Source: CAVVZJ01 sp963752755
Lineage (GTDB): Bacteria; Planctomycetota; Planctomycetia; Isosphaerales; Isosphaeraceae
Direction of reading: 5' to 3'
NCBI GenBank assembly: GCA_963752755.1
Contig: CAVVZJ010000001.1
Coordinates: forward strand, 558,001-622,000
DNA: 64,000 nucleotides
The position numbers and the translations under genes are program-made. The notes under the pieces are model-generated. The model made no database searches. It saw nothing but the letters and a program-made list of their open reading frames with translations, and was not told where the DNA came from. The number at the start of each line of letters is the position of its first letter. Within the stretch, counting starts at the first letter, position 1. Of the stretch, positions 18,251 to 28,556 are shown in pieces.

Positions 18251-18469
18251 ATGAGCAAGCACCTGAAGATCCCCCTGCTACTGGGGGCCTGCCTGCTGAC
18301 CGGCTGTCGCAACGGCGAGTCCACCGACCCGTCGAAGCTGGCGCCTCTGACCGACAAGGACATGGAGGAGATCCGCCAGCGCGACGTGCAGGTCGAGGAG
18401 CAAGAGCGAGGCACGCCTTACCTCCCACCCAGCAAGGCGATGGCCCGAGGTCAGCGGACGACCCGTTGA
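18251..18469 (+). CDS. Small lipoprotein downstream of a DUF1559 gene
   Basis: This 72-residue protein opens with a type II signal peptide, KIPLLLGACLLTGC, with lipidated Cys19. The mature part is short and charged (LTDKDMEEIRQRDVQVEEQE), ending in a basic tail. It lies 36 bp after the DUF1559 stop and has GGAGACGACGCG upstream of its ATG. A comparable small lipoprotein accompanies the second DUF1559 gene. Function is unknown. Confidence 0.7.
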   Translation: MSKHLKIPLLLGACLLTGCRNGESTDPSKLAPLTDKDMEEIRQRDVQVEEQERGTPYLPPSKAMARGQRTTR

Positions 18470-18547
18470 GGTCGAGTCGAACCGAGGCGCGGCGTGTGGG
18501 TCGATGACGACTCACGCCCCGCGTCGTTTTCGTCGCCGGTCGTTGCG

Positions 18548-20237
18548 TCAATCCGCCGACTTCGCGGCGGCGTAGAGGGCGTCGAGCCGATCCACGAACT
18601 TGTTAAGAATATGCTTGCGGCGCACCTTGAGGGTGGCCGTCATCTCGTCGGCCTCGACGCTGAAGGGTCGGGCGAGCAGGAGGAACGACTTCACCCGCTC
18701 GGGCTTGCTAACGGCCAGCATGAGATGCTCGATCCGCTCGGCATAGAAGGCCCGCAACGGTTCGGAGACGATCAGCTCCCCGTCGGTCTCGACCAGACAG
18801 CCCAGCTCGGTGGCCTTGGCCTCCAGGGCCGCGAAGTTCGGCACGATCAGGGCGGCGACGAACGGCCGGCGGTCGCCGTAGATGACCGCCTGGTCGATGG
18901 CCGGGTCGGAGACGAGCAGGCGCTCGAGCTCGGCCGGGGCGACGTTCTTGCCCTGCGAGGTGACGATGATGTCCTTCTTGCGGTCGGTGATTGCGAGGAT
19001 AGCCATCGGCGTCGAGCAGTCCGACGTCGCCGGTGTGCAGCCAGCCATCGACGATCGTCCGCACGGTGGCCTCCGGGTCCTTCCAGTAGCCCTTCATCAC
19101 GTGCGGGCCCCGGGTGAGGACCTCGCCATCCTCGGCGATCCGGACCTCGACGCCCGGAATCGGCGGGCCGACGGTGCCGACCTTGTGAGCGTCGATCCGG
19201 TTGAAGCTGATGACCGGCGACGACTCGGTCAGTCCGTACCCCTCCAGCAGCGGGATTCCGGCCGCGAAGAACCCCTCGGCCAGGTGCCGGGGCAGGGGGG
19301 CTCCGCCCGACGAGAGGTGCCGCAGCCTTGGCCCGAAGATCCGGTGCAGCGTCGCGGAGCGGGCCTCGGCCGGCAGACTCTCGACCAGGGTCCAGACCTT
19401 TTCATAGAAGCGCGGGACCGCCGTCATCCAGGTCGGCTGCACTTCCGCCAGGTTGACCACCAGCGTATCGACCGATTCCGCCAGGGCGACCACGGCGCCG
19501 CCGAGGATCGTGAGGTAATGATCGACCGTACGTGCGTAGATATGGCTATACGGCAACCAGCTCAGGAGCACGTCCTCGTAGCCGACGGGCGAAGCAACCA
19601 GCGTCGCCTCGGCATTCGAGACGAGGTTGCCGTGGGTGAGCATGACCCCTTTGGGATGCCCGGTGGTGCCGCTTGTGTAGATGATCGTCGCGAGGTCGTC
19701 GCGGATCAGGGCCGACTCGCGGCGCCGGACCTCGGCCTGCGTCTCCTCCGTGGCGAGCCGACCGCGCTGGAGCAGGCCGTCCCAGGAGAAGACGCGGAGC
19801 CGGCAGGCGTCGGGCGTCTTGATCGGGTCGAAGGCGGCGATCCATTCCAGGTCGGGCAGGGCGTCGCGGTTGGCGAAGACCTTGTCGGCCTGCGCCTGTC
19901 CGCTCACGACCACGCCGCGGGCGCCGCTGTGGGCGAGCTGATACTGCACCTGAGGAGGCGAGAGCGGGGCGTGCATCGGCACGTCGGCCGCGCCGGCGGT
20001 CAGGATGGCGATGTCGGCGACGAGCCACTCGAACCGGTTCTCGGCCAGGATGCCGACCCGATCGCCGCGCCGGAGGCCCAGCCCGATCAGGGCCGCGGCG
20101 ACGGCGTCGGCCTGCTGGCGGTAGTCGTGCCACGCGAGGTCGTGATAGAGGCCCAGCCGCTTCCAGCGGAGGGCGGTCCGGGGACCGAGGCGGTCGGCGG
20201 TGGCGCGGTGCATCGCCGCGAGATTGGGGGTGGCCAC
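18548..20237 (-). CDS. Long-chain acyl-CoA ligase (AMP-forming), frame broken once
   Basis: This adenylate-forming ligase activates fatty acids as acyl-CoA. Visible motifs are the P-loop IIYTSGTTGHPKGVMLTHG, GYGLTESSPVISFN, and GWLHTGDVGLLDADGY followed, one frame over, by LAITDRKKDIIVTSQGKN. One extra base in the GG at 18997-18998 accounts for the shift exactly, and the downstream half keeps all family features to the stop at 18548. The start is probably the GTG at 20237 (VATPNLAAMHRATADRLG), which has GGAG upstream; an ATG at 20291 is possible. Rejoined length is about 563 residues. It is the last gene of the minus-strand beta-oxidation locus. Confidence 0.82.
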
Positions 20238-20350
20238 GTCGCTCACTCCGGAGGCGGAAGGGGGATCACCGCAGAGGTATGCCGAGATCATACCCGAAGC
20301 GTCGCCGGGAATCCTCGGACTTTTTCTCCGCGGTGAATCCCTGGCTCGAC

Positions 20351-21507
20351 TCAGGCCGCCTCGAAGATCGTCGCCACACCCTGCCCCTGGCCGACGCACA
20401 TGGTTGCCAGGCCGTACTTGGCCCCCTGGTCGCGCATCCGGTGCAACAGGGTGGTGGCGATCCGGGCCCCGCTGGCGCCGAGGGGGTGGCCAATCGCGAC
20501 GGCGCCGCCGCGGGTGTTGACCCGGTCTTCCTTGATCCCGAGCAGCTTCAGGACGGCGAGCACCTGCACGGCGAACGCCTCGTTCAGCTCGATGCACTCG
20601 ATCTGGTCGAGGTTCAGACCCGCCCGCTTGAGTGCCTTATGCACGGCGGGGACCGGCCCGATGCCCATCTCCTCGGGATCGACGCCCGCGACGGCCATCG
20701 CCTTGATCCGGGCCATCGGGGTCAGGCCAAGCTCCTGGGCCTTCTCCTCCGACATGATCAGCATCGCCGCGGCGCCGACGTTGATCGGCGAGCTGTTGCC
20801 GGCCGTCACCGAGCCGCCGGCCGGGTTGAAGGCCGGCGGCAGGGAGCCGAGGGCTTCGAGCGAGGTCTCGCGACGAATGCACTGATCATCACTGACGAGG
20901 GTCTTGTGCCCCTCCTCGTCGCGTCCCCAGGTAGGGACGATCTCGTGGTCGAATTCGCCGGTGTCGGTCGCCTTGGCGGCGAGGTGGTGGCTGCGAAAGG
21001 CGAATTCATCCTGCTTCTCGCGGGGAATGCGGTACTTCATCGCCAGGAATTCCGCGGTGAGGCCCATGTTCATGATGGCCTCGCTGTGACGGCGGAAGAG
21101 CGCGGGGTTGGGGTTGTAGTCCTTCGACATCGGGACGTGGTCCATGTGCTCGACGCCACCCGCGATCTGAATGTCTTCACAGTTGGCGGCGATGCTCATG
21201 GCCGAGTCGTTGATCGCCGTGAGGCTGGAGGCGCAGTTGCGGTTGATCGTCACGCCCCCCGCCTCGATCGGCAGTCCCGCGATCAGCGCGGCGATCCGGG
21301 CGACGTCGAACCCTGCTCGCCCTGCTGCTGCACGCATCCCCAGCGCACGTCCTCGATCAGCTTCGGGTCGATCCTCGTGCGCTCGACGATCGCATTCATG
21401 ACGTGCGCCGAGAGGTCCTCGGAGCGGGCGTCGCGGAAGTATCCCTTGTCGGACGACGCCCGGGCGACGGGGGTGCGGACGGCGTCGATGACCACAGCTT
21501 GTCGCAT
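20351..21507 (-). CDS. Acetyl-CoA acyltransferase (thiolase), frame broken once
   Basis: This thiolase carries out the last step of beta-oxidation, splitting 3-ketoacyl-CoA. The start MRQAVVIDAVRTP at 21507 has a strong AAAGGAGA site. The first 66 residues run in one frame to QQQGEQG; the rest continues in another as FDVARIAALIAG. A missing T near 21309 restores the usual QGEQGF. The nucleophile cysteine lies in NRNCASSLTAIND, and the C-terminal motifs GHPLGASGARI and CVGQGQG are present. Rejoined length is about 386 residues. It lies between the acyl-CoA ligase and the RAYT gene. Confidence 0.85.
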
Positions 21508-21546
21508 CGAACAATCTCCTTTATGCCCGCGACTTGACGCGGACGA

Positions 21547-21572
21547 GTAGGTCCGACTTCAGTCGGGCCTAC
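21547..21572. repeat. REP palindrome downstream of, and overlapping the end of, the RAYT gene
   Basis: Arms GTAGGTCCGACT and AGTCGGGCCTAC form a 12-bp hairpin with one G-T pair around TC. It is an inverted copy of the element at 22085-22110. The TAG stop codon of the RAYT gene (21569-21571, minus strand) lies inside the repeat. Confidence 0.9.
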
Positions 21573-22075
21573 GCTTCGGGTCTGATGAAATACGGGTACT
21601 GCTCAGGATCGCCGACCAGGCCGGTTTTGAAAGGGTTCCAGTACATATATTCCCACTTCTGCAGGAATTCCTCTTCGTCACGTACGATGCGGTCGAAACT
21701 CTCCTTCTGCCAGAGCGTGCCGATCGTGCCAAGATGCTGATTGATCCGTCGGGAACTCGCTCCCTTGATTTGCTTCATGATCTCGGCAAGATCCCACCAG
21801 CAGCGGAGTTCGCGCTCGCGGGGTTTCAGCAACAGATGGACGTGATCGGGCATGAGGACGCCGAACAGGAGTTCGTAGCGGTCGCCGTGCCCTTCGAGAA
21901 GTATCGAGCGGAGGATCTGGAGGGCGGAGTCGGGGAGCGCTCCCCGCGACGAGCGGAAGGTAATGAAGTAGGTACTTCCTCCGATCTGCCAGTGTGGGAG
22001 GTGATGGCGGCGGATGCGCAGGGAATCGCCGACCATCGAGGGGCGAGTCGGGGGCTGGTTGGAAAAAGGATACAT
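21569..22075 (-). CDS. REP-associated tyrosine transposase (RAYT, IS200/IS605-like Y1 family)
   Basis: This 168-residue Y1-type HUH protein has the metal-binding HUH motif PDHVHLLL (His78, His80), the N-terminal strand GGSTYFITFRSSRG, and a catalytic tyrosine region YMYWNPFKTGLVGDP (probably Tyr143). RAYTs are domesticated single-strand transposases that recognise the REP hairpins beside them. Two inverted REP copies bracket this gene, one 9 bp upstream of the start and one overlapping the stop, as expected of a functional RAYT/REP unit. No Shine-Dalgarno sequence is obvious. The insertion separates fadA from fadJ in what is otherwise one gene cluster. Confidence 0.92.
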   Translation of the reverse strand: MYPFSNQPPTRPSMVGDSLRIRRHHLPHWQIGGSTYFITFRSSRGALPDSALQILRSILLEGHGDRYELLFGVLMPDHVHLLLKPRERELRCWWDLAEIMKQIKGASSRRINQHLGTIGTLWQKESFDRIVRDEEEFLQKWEYMYWNPFKTGLVGDPEQYPYFIRPEA

Positions 22076-22084
22076 AATTTTTGG

Positions 22085-22110
22085 GTAGGCCCGACTGAAG
22101 TCGGACCTAC
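22085..22110. repeat. REP palindrome upstream of the RAYT gene, overlapping the fadJ stop
   Basis: This is the inverted partner of 21547-21572 with identical arms. Its terminal GTAG supplies the TAG stop codon (22107-22109) of the FadJ-like gene on the minus strand, just as the other copy supplies the RAYT stop. Confidence 0.9.
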
Positions 22111-24278
22111 TGGCTCCGGGTGGCGGTCGAGGGGACCGGGTAAAACGTGCCGCCCGACTCCGCCATCTTCGTCAACGTCTCCGTCGGCTCGAACCGCTTG
22201 CCCAGCGGCTGGAGGGGTTCGAGGCGTCGGAGGATCTCGGCGGCGCCGAGGCTGTCGGCCCAGCGGAGGAGGCCGCCCTTGAACGGCGGGAAGCCGATGC
22301 CGAGGATCAGGCCCATATCGACGTCGGCCGGCTCGCGGACGATCTTCTCTTCAAGCGTCCGTGTGGCCTCCAGCAGCATCGGCAGGAAGAGGCGGTCTTG
22401 CAACTTCTCCAGGTCGGCCGGGGGAGTGGCGCCGGTCGTTCGGTGCTTGGCGAGGAGCGACTCGACCTCCGGGTCGGCCTTGGGCTTACCCCCCTTGCCG
22501 GCGTACTTGCGGAAGCCGGAGCCGGACTTCTTCCCGAGGCGGCCGGCCTGGACGAGTTCTTCCAGGATCGGCGTCGGCACGGCGCGGTCGGGGTAGGCGT
22601 GGGCGAGCACCTTGCCGGCGTAGAGCGACGTATCCAGGCCGACGAGGTCCTGCAACGCGATCGGTCCCATCGGCATGCCGAACGCCATCGCGGCCTTGTC
22701 GAGCGTGTCCATCGGCACGCCTTCTTGCAGAAGCAGCAACGCCTCGTTCATGTAAGGGAACAACACACGGTTGACGAGGAACCCGGCGCAGTCGCGGACG
22801 ACGATCGGCGTCTTCCGGATGCGCTTGGCCAGTGCCACGATCGTCGCCACCGTCTCATCGCTCGTCTGGTCGCCGCGGATGACCTCGACCAGCTCCATGC
22901 GATCGACGGGATAGAAGAAGTGCATCCCGATGAACCGCGATGGGTCCGGGGCCGACTCGGCCATCCGGGTGATCGAGATGGTCGAGGTGTTGCTGGCGAG
23001 GATGGCGTCGGGTTTGAGCACCTCGGCGAGTTTGCGGTAAGTCTCGGTCTTGACCTTCTCGTTCTCGGTGACGGCCTCGACGACGACGTCGCAATCGGCG
23101 AAGACCTGCGAGGATGTGGACGTGCTCAGAAGCCCGAGCATCTGGGCCATGTCCCTCGGGGTCGCGCGGCCGATCTTGATCCGGCTCATCACGACCTCCT
23201 CGGCCCGGTTCAAGCCGGCGGCGATCCGGTCGTCATCGACATCGACCATCGACGTCGGGATGCCCGAGCGGGCGTGCGCCGTGGCGATCCCCGAGCCCAT
23301 CAGGCCGGCACCCAGCACGCCGACGCGGTGCATCTCGCGGGGCCGGACGTCCGGGGACTCGACGCCCGGGTCGCGGGCGAGCCGCTGCTGCATGAAGAAG
23401 ACGCCGATCAGGTTCGCCGAGATGGCCGAGCCCATGACCTCCAGCGCGGCGTTCGCCTCGGCCTTCAGGCCGTCTTCGAGCGGGACGTTGACCCCCTCGC
23501 GGATCGGCCTTCAAGGCCGCCAGAGGCGCGGGGTAATGCCCCTTGGTCTTGGCCCGGATCGCCCCTTCGGCGACGCCGAAGGCGAACATCGCCTGCGTCT
23601 CCGTCAACCCGAGGGGCTGGCGTCGTTTCTCGCGCCTCGCCTTCCAATCGCCGGTCTGCTGCAGATGCTCGATCAGCCGGACGCCCTCATCAATCAGACG
23701 GTCGGCGGGCACGGCGTCGAAGGCGAAGCCGACGGCGACCGCCTTGTCGGCGGAGATGGCCTCGCCGGTGGTGATCATCTCGATGGCCGGGTTGAGCGCC
23801 GATCAGACGAGGGCAGGCGCTGGGTGCCGCCCCAGCCGGGGAGCACGCCGATCTTGACCTCCGGCAAGGCGATCTTCGTATGCGGCACGTTGGCGACGAT
23901 CCGCTCGTCCATCGCGAGGGCCAGCTCGGTGCCGCCGCCCATGCAGTTGCCGTCGATCAGGGCGACGGTCGGAAACGGCAGATCGCTCACCTGTCCGAAC
24001 AGCTTGTGCCCGAAGCCGACAGCTTGCGTGACCTGCTCCTTCGAGGCGAACGCCAGGGCGCCGATCTCCTTCAGGTCGGCCCCGGCGATGAACTGGCCGC
24101 CTTTGCCGCTGCGAAAGAGAAGTCCGCGGAGGTCGTTCCGCTTCGCCAGGGTCCCCAGGACTCCGGCCAGCTCCATGAGGACCGTCTGGCCGAGCGTGTT
24201 GACCTTCTTGTCCGGCAGGTCGAACGTCAGGACGGCGATCTTGTCGTCCCGTTCCTCGACTTGGAATGCGTGGGCCAT
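22107..24278 (-). CDS. FadJ-like enoyl-CoA hydratase/3-hydroxyacyl-CoA dehydrogenase, two frame breaks
   Basis: This bifunctional beta-oxidation enzyme hydrates enoyl-CoA and oxidises the 3-hydroxy product with NAD. The start MAHAFQVEERDD (24278) has AAAGGA upstream. The hydratase domain shows GGQFIAGADLKEIGAL and DGNCMGGGTELALAMDERI. Frame breaks occur near 23800 (after GGTQRLP, resuming at LNPAIEMITTGEAIS) and at 23505, where removing one base restores KAIREGVNVPLEDGLKAE. The dehydrogenase domain then shows VGVLGAGLMGSGIA, ILASNTSTISIT and RFIGMHFFYPVDRMELVE. Rejoined length is about 724 residues, normal for the family. The stop codon lies in a REP element. Confidence 0.85.
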
Positions 24279-24349
24279 CGTGTTTCCTTTCGGCTTGGCG
24301 ACTGGGTCCGGGAGCACTCTAATCGAGCGGTCGCGGAGGCGATAGGGAC

Positions 24350-25150
24350 TCAATCCAGGGAACGACGCGACCGGTAGCGGGACCAGATCGCGTCGAGCGC
24401 CTCGGCAGCACGGGCGGGGACCTGAATATTCACATCTCCGGAAAGGTCGGTCCGTCCGGGGTTGATCTCGACCGTCGGCGTGCCAGAAGACAGGGCGTGG
24501 TAAACCGGCGCCTCGATGTAGGGGAACAGGCTGCTCGTACCGACCGAGAAGACGACCGAAAACCCCCGCGCGATTCGCTCGCGAAGCCGCCCGACCTTGT
24601 CCGTCGGCAGGGTCTCCCCGAAGAGGACAACGTCGGGCCGGACAACCGCGCCGCAATCCGGGCATCTTGGCGGAAGTTCCTGTGACGGATAATCGCGGGC
24701 TTCGACGTCGCGGGCGTAGTCGCAACGCGAGCAGATCAGACGGTGCAGATCGCCGTGGATGTCGATGACATTGCGCGAGCCGGCGGCGCGGTGGAAGCCA
24801 TCGACGTTCTGCGTGAGGATCCAGACCTCGGCGAAGTGGTCCTCCATCTCGGCGATCACCTCATGACCGCGGTTGAACGTGGCCCCCTGGGCGGCGTGGG
24901 CTATCTCCAGCAGGTACTTCCAGGTGACGTCGGGACGGACCTCCATCATCGTGCCGGAGAGGACCTCCTCGATGGGCCACCCTTCCGCCGCGGGCAATCC
25001 CCCTTCATAGAGGCCGCCGATGCCGCGGTAGGTCGGCAACCCGGAGTCGGCGGAGAGGCCGGCGCCGGTGATGAACAGCAGGCGGCTCTCGGGACGGAGG
25101 AGATCGACGACGCGGTCGATCTGGCTTTCCGCAGGCGGCATCAAGGGCAT
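24350..25150 (-). CDS. NAD-dependent protein deacylase, sirtuin (Sir2) family
   Basis: With the start at MPLMPPAESQ (25150), seven bases after the upstream stop, the protein has 266 residues. It shows the NAD-binding GAGLSADSGLPTYRG (29-43), TQNVD (113-117), catalytic His132 in IHG, and a zinc site with Cys140, Cys143, Cys163 and Cys166. Sirtuins remove acyl groups from lysines using NAD. It lies between acyl-CoA dehydrogenase and FadJ genes, so it may deacylate enzymes of the same pathway; bacterial sirtuins are known to regulate acyl-CoA metabolism, but the link here is inference. A longer start at 25189 would overlap the preceding gene. Confidence 0.9.
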   Translation of the reverse strand: MPLMPPAESQIDRVVDLLRPESRLLFITGAGLSADSGLPTYRGIGGLYEGGLPAAEGWPIEEVLSGTMMEVRPDVTWKYLLEIAHAAQGATFNRGHEVIAEMEDHFAEVWILTQNVDGFHRAAGSRNVIDIHGDLHRLICSRCDYARDVEARDYPSQELPPRCPDCGAVVRPDVVLFGETLPTDKVGRLRERIARGFSVVFSVGTSSLFPYIEAPVYHALSSGTPTVEINPGRTDLSGDVNIQVPARAAEALDAIWSRYRSRRSLD

Positions 25151-25157
25151 GGTCGTC

Positions 25158-26409
25158 TCAACGTTCGGGCGTGGTCCATCGGTCGTCAAGCCACGGGTCC
25201 CAGAGCGGACCGGCGGGCGTCGTCTCCTGGAGAGCGACGGGCGGGGCCTTTCCGCTCGAATAAAGGTGGCAAAGCTCGGACTCCAGGCAAAGAGCCTCGC
25301 CTTCCGTGAGGCCGTTCACGACGATCCGGTCGCCGCCCCCGGGATCGACCAGGGCCACGGCGAAGGGAGTCTCCCCGAGAGGGTTGGAACCGGTCCAGAG
25401 CGGGAACTTGCCACGTCGGGGCGGGTCGCCCTTGCGCAGCTCGACCCGAGCCGGCTGGGGTGGCTCGCGATGCCGGCTCCAGGGCAGGCCGAAGGCGGAG
25501 AACCGTTCGATGATCTCGAACGGGCGGAACGTCCAGGTCCTCCGGCAAAAGGGCGCCACGATCAGCCAGAGCCAGCCGAGCAGGAGCAGCAAGCCGATCG
25601 TCGCGTGGATCGAGATGAACGCGAGCATCGCCCATTCGCGCTTCGTGAGAGCCTGCTGGACGAAGACGGAGACGATCCCATCCCAGAAGGCCACGAAGAA
25701 GGTGGCACCACCGAACACCCTGAGACTGAACGGATAGCGTCGCGTGAGCCGGAATCCGTCGTATTCGCGGTCGATCCGCAGGGGACTTCCCTCGGGCAAG
25801 GCCGGGCCAGGAGGCCACACCCGATCGCCCTTCCGAGCGGAAGGCGGCTCGGCGATCAGGGCGGGCGTGAGCCCCCGGAGGTGCTCATCCAGTAACCCGG
25901 CCAGTTGCCGGCGGGAATCCGTCTCCAATCCTTGACCGACTCGCAGGGGCCGGCCCAGGGTGATGACGGTCACGCCAGCCGACTGGCTCGCGTCATCCGA
26001 CGGCGGCGCCTCCGGGTCCGCCACGACCGCCTTGACCTGGTCGAGCGGGATCGTGCGATCCGAAATCGTCACGATGGCCCGGAGCCGATAGCGCAACCCT
26101 TCGAGTCCGAGCCGCAACTCCTCCCGGCCGAAGATCTGGAAGACCTCGATGCAGCCGACGAAGATCCAGGCGGCATAGAACGGGATGATCGCAACCAGCG
26201 GGAACGACCCCGGCTCGAAGACAGCCTTGACGCCCATCAGCACGCATCCGAACGACCAGCCTGCGAGCCAGAGTGCCAGGAAGCCGGCCGTGCCCCGCGA
26301 GCCGGTGCGCACGGCGCACGATCAGTACGTCACCGGCCCGCTCCAACTCCACGCCGGGAATCGCGGGCCGGTCATTGTCAGGCTCGATCGTCGCGGGAGA
26401 GGTGGGCAT
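25158..26409 (-). CDS. Membrane protein of unknown function, frame broken near the start
   Basis: The natural start appears to be 26409 (MPTSPATIEPDNDRPAIPG, then VELERAGDVLIV). After about 33 residues homology-like sequence continues one frame over as RTGSRGTAGFLALWLAGWS, so one base is probably missing or extra near 26305. Rejoined length is about 417 residues. There are membrane segments near residues 40-85 and again near 225-285, separated by a cytoplasmic stretch, and a C-terminal soluble part. I recognise no named family. It sits between the acyl-CoA dehydrogenase (24 bp upstream) and the sirtuin (7 bp downstream), so it is probably in the same transcript. Confidence 0.6.
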
Positions 26410-26433
26410 GTCCGGGTCGGCCCGAAACAGGCG

Positions 26434-28411
26434 TCAAGGACGGCCATTGCCGCGCGGGCTGGGCACGTCGTTGTCGTACGACATCAGGATCTCTTCCGGC
26501 TGGATGCCCGCGATCTCCGCGAAGCCGCCGGAGGCGATCGACTCGCCGAGCTTCGTGACCTGCTTGAAGTACCGGTCGCTCGGACGCTTGCCGGTGTACT
26601 TGCGGGTGAGGTCCTGGCAGAGGATGTCCGCCGACTCGCGGACCAGCTCGCCCGATTGCCGCGAGGCCCAGAGGCTCGATGCCAGGATGACCACGAGATC
26701 CTGCACCCGGCCCGACAGCTCGGCGATCCGGCACTGCCGATCGGCCAGCTTGAGCTGATGCTTGGTCATCGTGGCGCTGATCTCCATGCGGACCTTCGCG
26801 AGCTGCTCCGAAGCGAACTCGGCATGCGCCTTCAGCGCCTCGGGCATGTGGGCCGGCCAGGTTGCCTGGCGACGTCCGGCGAAGGTCTGCGACATCCGCC
26901 ACTTCGCATACGGCACCATCGCCTCGCGGAGCGCCCAGAGGTGGGCCGGGTTCGCGAGGTTCGGCTTCTTGATCCCGCTGGCGGCCAGGGCGCGGCCGAC
27001 CGGCTCGAAATAGGTCTTGCCGTGCTCCTTGATGAGCGACTTGAGGAAGGCCATGCCCAGCATCTCGCCCTCCCCTTCGTAGATGCAAGGGGCGAGATAT
27101 TCGTGGACGTTCTCCCCGAACATGTGCCCGTGCAGAAACGCCCGCCCGCCGTGGGTCTTCATGAACAGCTCGATCGCCGCCTCCTTCTGCGACTCGCTGC
27201 CGAAGATCTTCGCGATGATGCACTCCATCTCGCCGCGATAACCCCGATCCAGCAGCCACGAGCACCACGCGACCATCGCATCGCACCCCGCGATCAGGCC
27301 CGCCAGCCGGCCGATCCGCCGACGGACCAGCTCCCTTTGCGCGATCTCCTCGCCGTAAGTCCGTCGGAAGTGAGCCCAGGGGAGCATGTTCGCCAGCATC
27401 ACCCGCATCGACCCGGCGGCCGTGGCACAGAGGGCCACGCGGCCCAGGTTCAACCCGTGGTAGGCGATCGTCAGGCCGTCGCCGCGCGAAAGGTTGCAGG
27501 AGGTTCGCGGCGGGGACGCGGAAGTCCTTGAACAACAGGCCGTTGTTGTATGAGTGCTTGAGCGCGAAAAGGCCGTACTTCTTGATCTGGAAGTGCTCAT
27601 CCTCGTGGTCGGGCAGGTCGGCGATCAGGACGGCCGGCTTGCCTTCGATCAGGCAGACGAGGCCCACGGTCCGGCCGGGGATCGCGTTCGTGATGAAGAG
27701 TTTTTCCCCGTTGACGAGATAATCGTCCCCCTCGCGATGGGCGGTTGTCCGCAAGGCGGTCAGGTCCGATCCGGCGCCGGGCTCGGTCAAGGCGAAGGCG
27801 CTGAGGCGTTCGCCGCTGGCGAGCCGCGGCAGGATGCGGCTTTTCTGCTCGGGCGTGCCAAACGTCCGCACCGGATCAACCGCGCCGATGCAGCCGTGGA
27901 CCGACGCCAGACCGGCCACCGTGGCGTCGATCGTCGCCATCCGGCTCAGGAACGGCGCGAAGGCCGAGAACGGCGCCCCTTGCCCGCCGTACTCTGGATC
28001 GACCAGCAAGCCCCAGTAACCGACCTCCGCCAGTTCCTTCAGGACCGTCTCCGAGATCTTGCGCTGCTCGTTGTGGAGCGTGCCGGCATCGCGATGGCGG
28101 CGGACGACCTCCAGCGAGCGCTCCATCACCTGATTGACGCCCTCGGAGACCGTCGGCGGCTCGGGCAGGAACAGTTCGACGGGCAAATCCTTATCCCAGA
28201 CTGCGCGGTGCGCAGGCGAGTTGATCGTCTGGTACTGCGGCGCGAAGAGCGCTTCGACCTGCTCGTCGGCGCGGTCGAGCTTGCCGGTTCGCTGGGCCTC
28301 GTCGGCCGACTTGCCGGAGAGCGTCAAGGCGACCTCGACGAAGGTCTGCTGTTCCGGCTCCTGGTCCTCGGCCCTGGGGGTCGGGGTCGGTTCGCGGAGA
28401 TCCTGGCTCAT
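26434..28411 (-). CDS. Acyl-CoA dehydrogenase with C-terminal extension, frame broken once
   Basis: The start MSQDLREPTPTPRAED (28411) has GGAAGGA upstream. The N-terminal part carries acyl-CoA dehydrogenase motifs: GYWGLLVDPEYGGQGAPFSA, FALTEPGAGSDL and NGEKLFITNA. The frame changes near 27490 (after FRVPAANLLQ), resuming as GDGLTIAYHGLNLGRVALCA and continuing to 26434. Rejoined length is about 659 residues, longer than the usual 380-400, with about 200 extra C-terminal residues as in VLCAD/ACAD9-like enzymes. It introduces the first double bond in fatty acyl-CoA using FAD. It is upstream of the membrane protein and sirtuin genes. Confidence 0.85.
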
Positions 28412-28556
28412 CGTGAGTGTCCTTCCGTCGGAGAGTTGCCGCCGCGACCCGGGCGGTCGGTGCGGGGACGGCCGGCGGGCGCGAACGGCCCCCGGGAGAA
28501 TTGTAGCGGGAAGGCGGCCGGTCGGCCGGAAAAAACCGGGAAAAGCCGCGCCCCGG

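Noticed and set aside
18993..19005. Programmed ribosomal frameshifting in the acyl-CoA ligase or the other split genes
   Set aside because: No slippery heptamer or downstream pseudoknot is evident, and these families are not known to use frameshifting; indel error is simpler.
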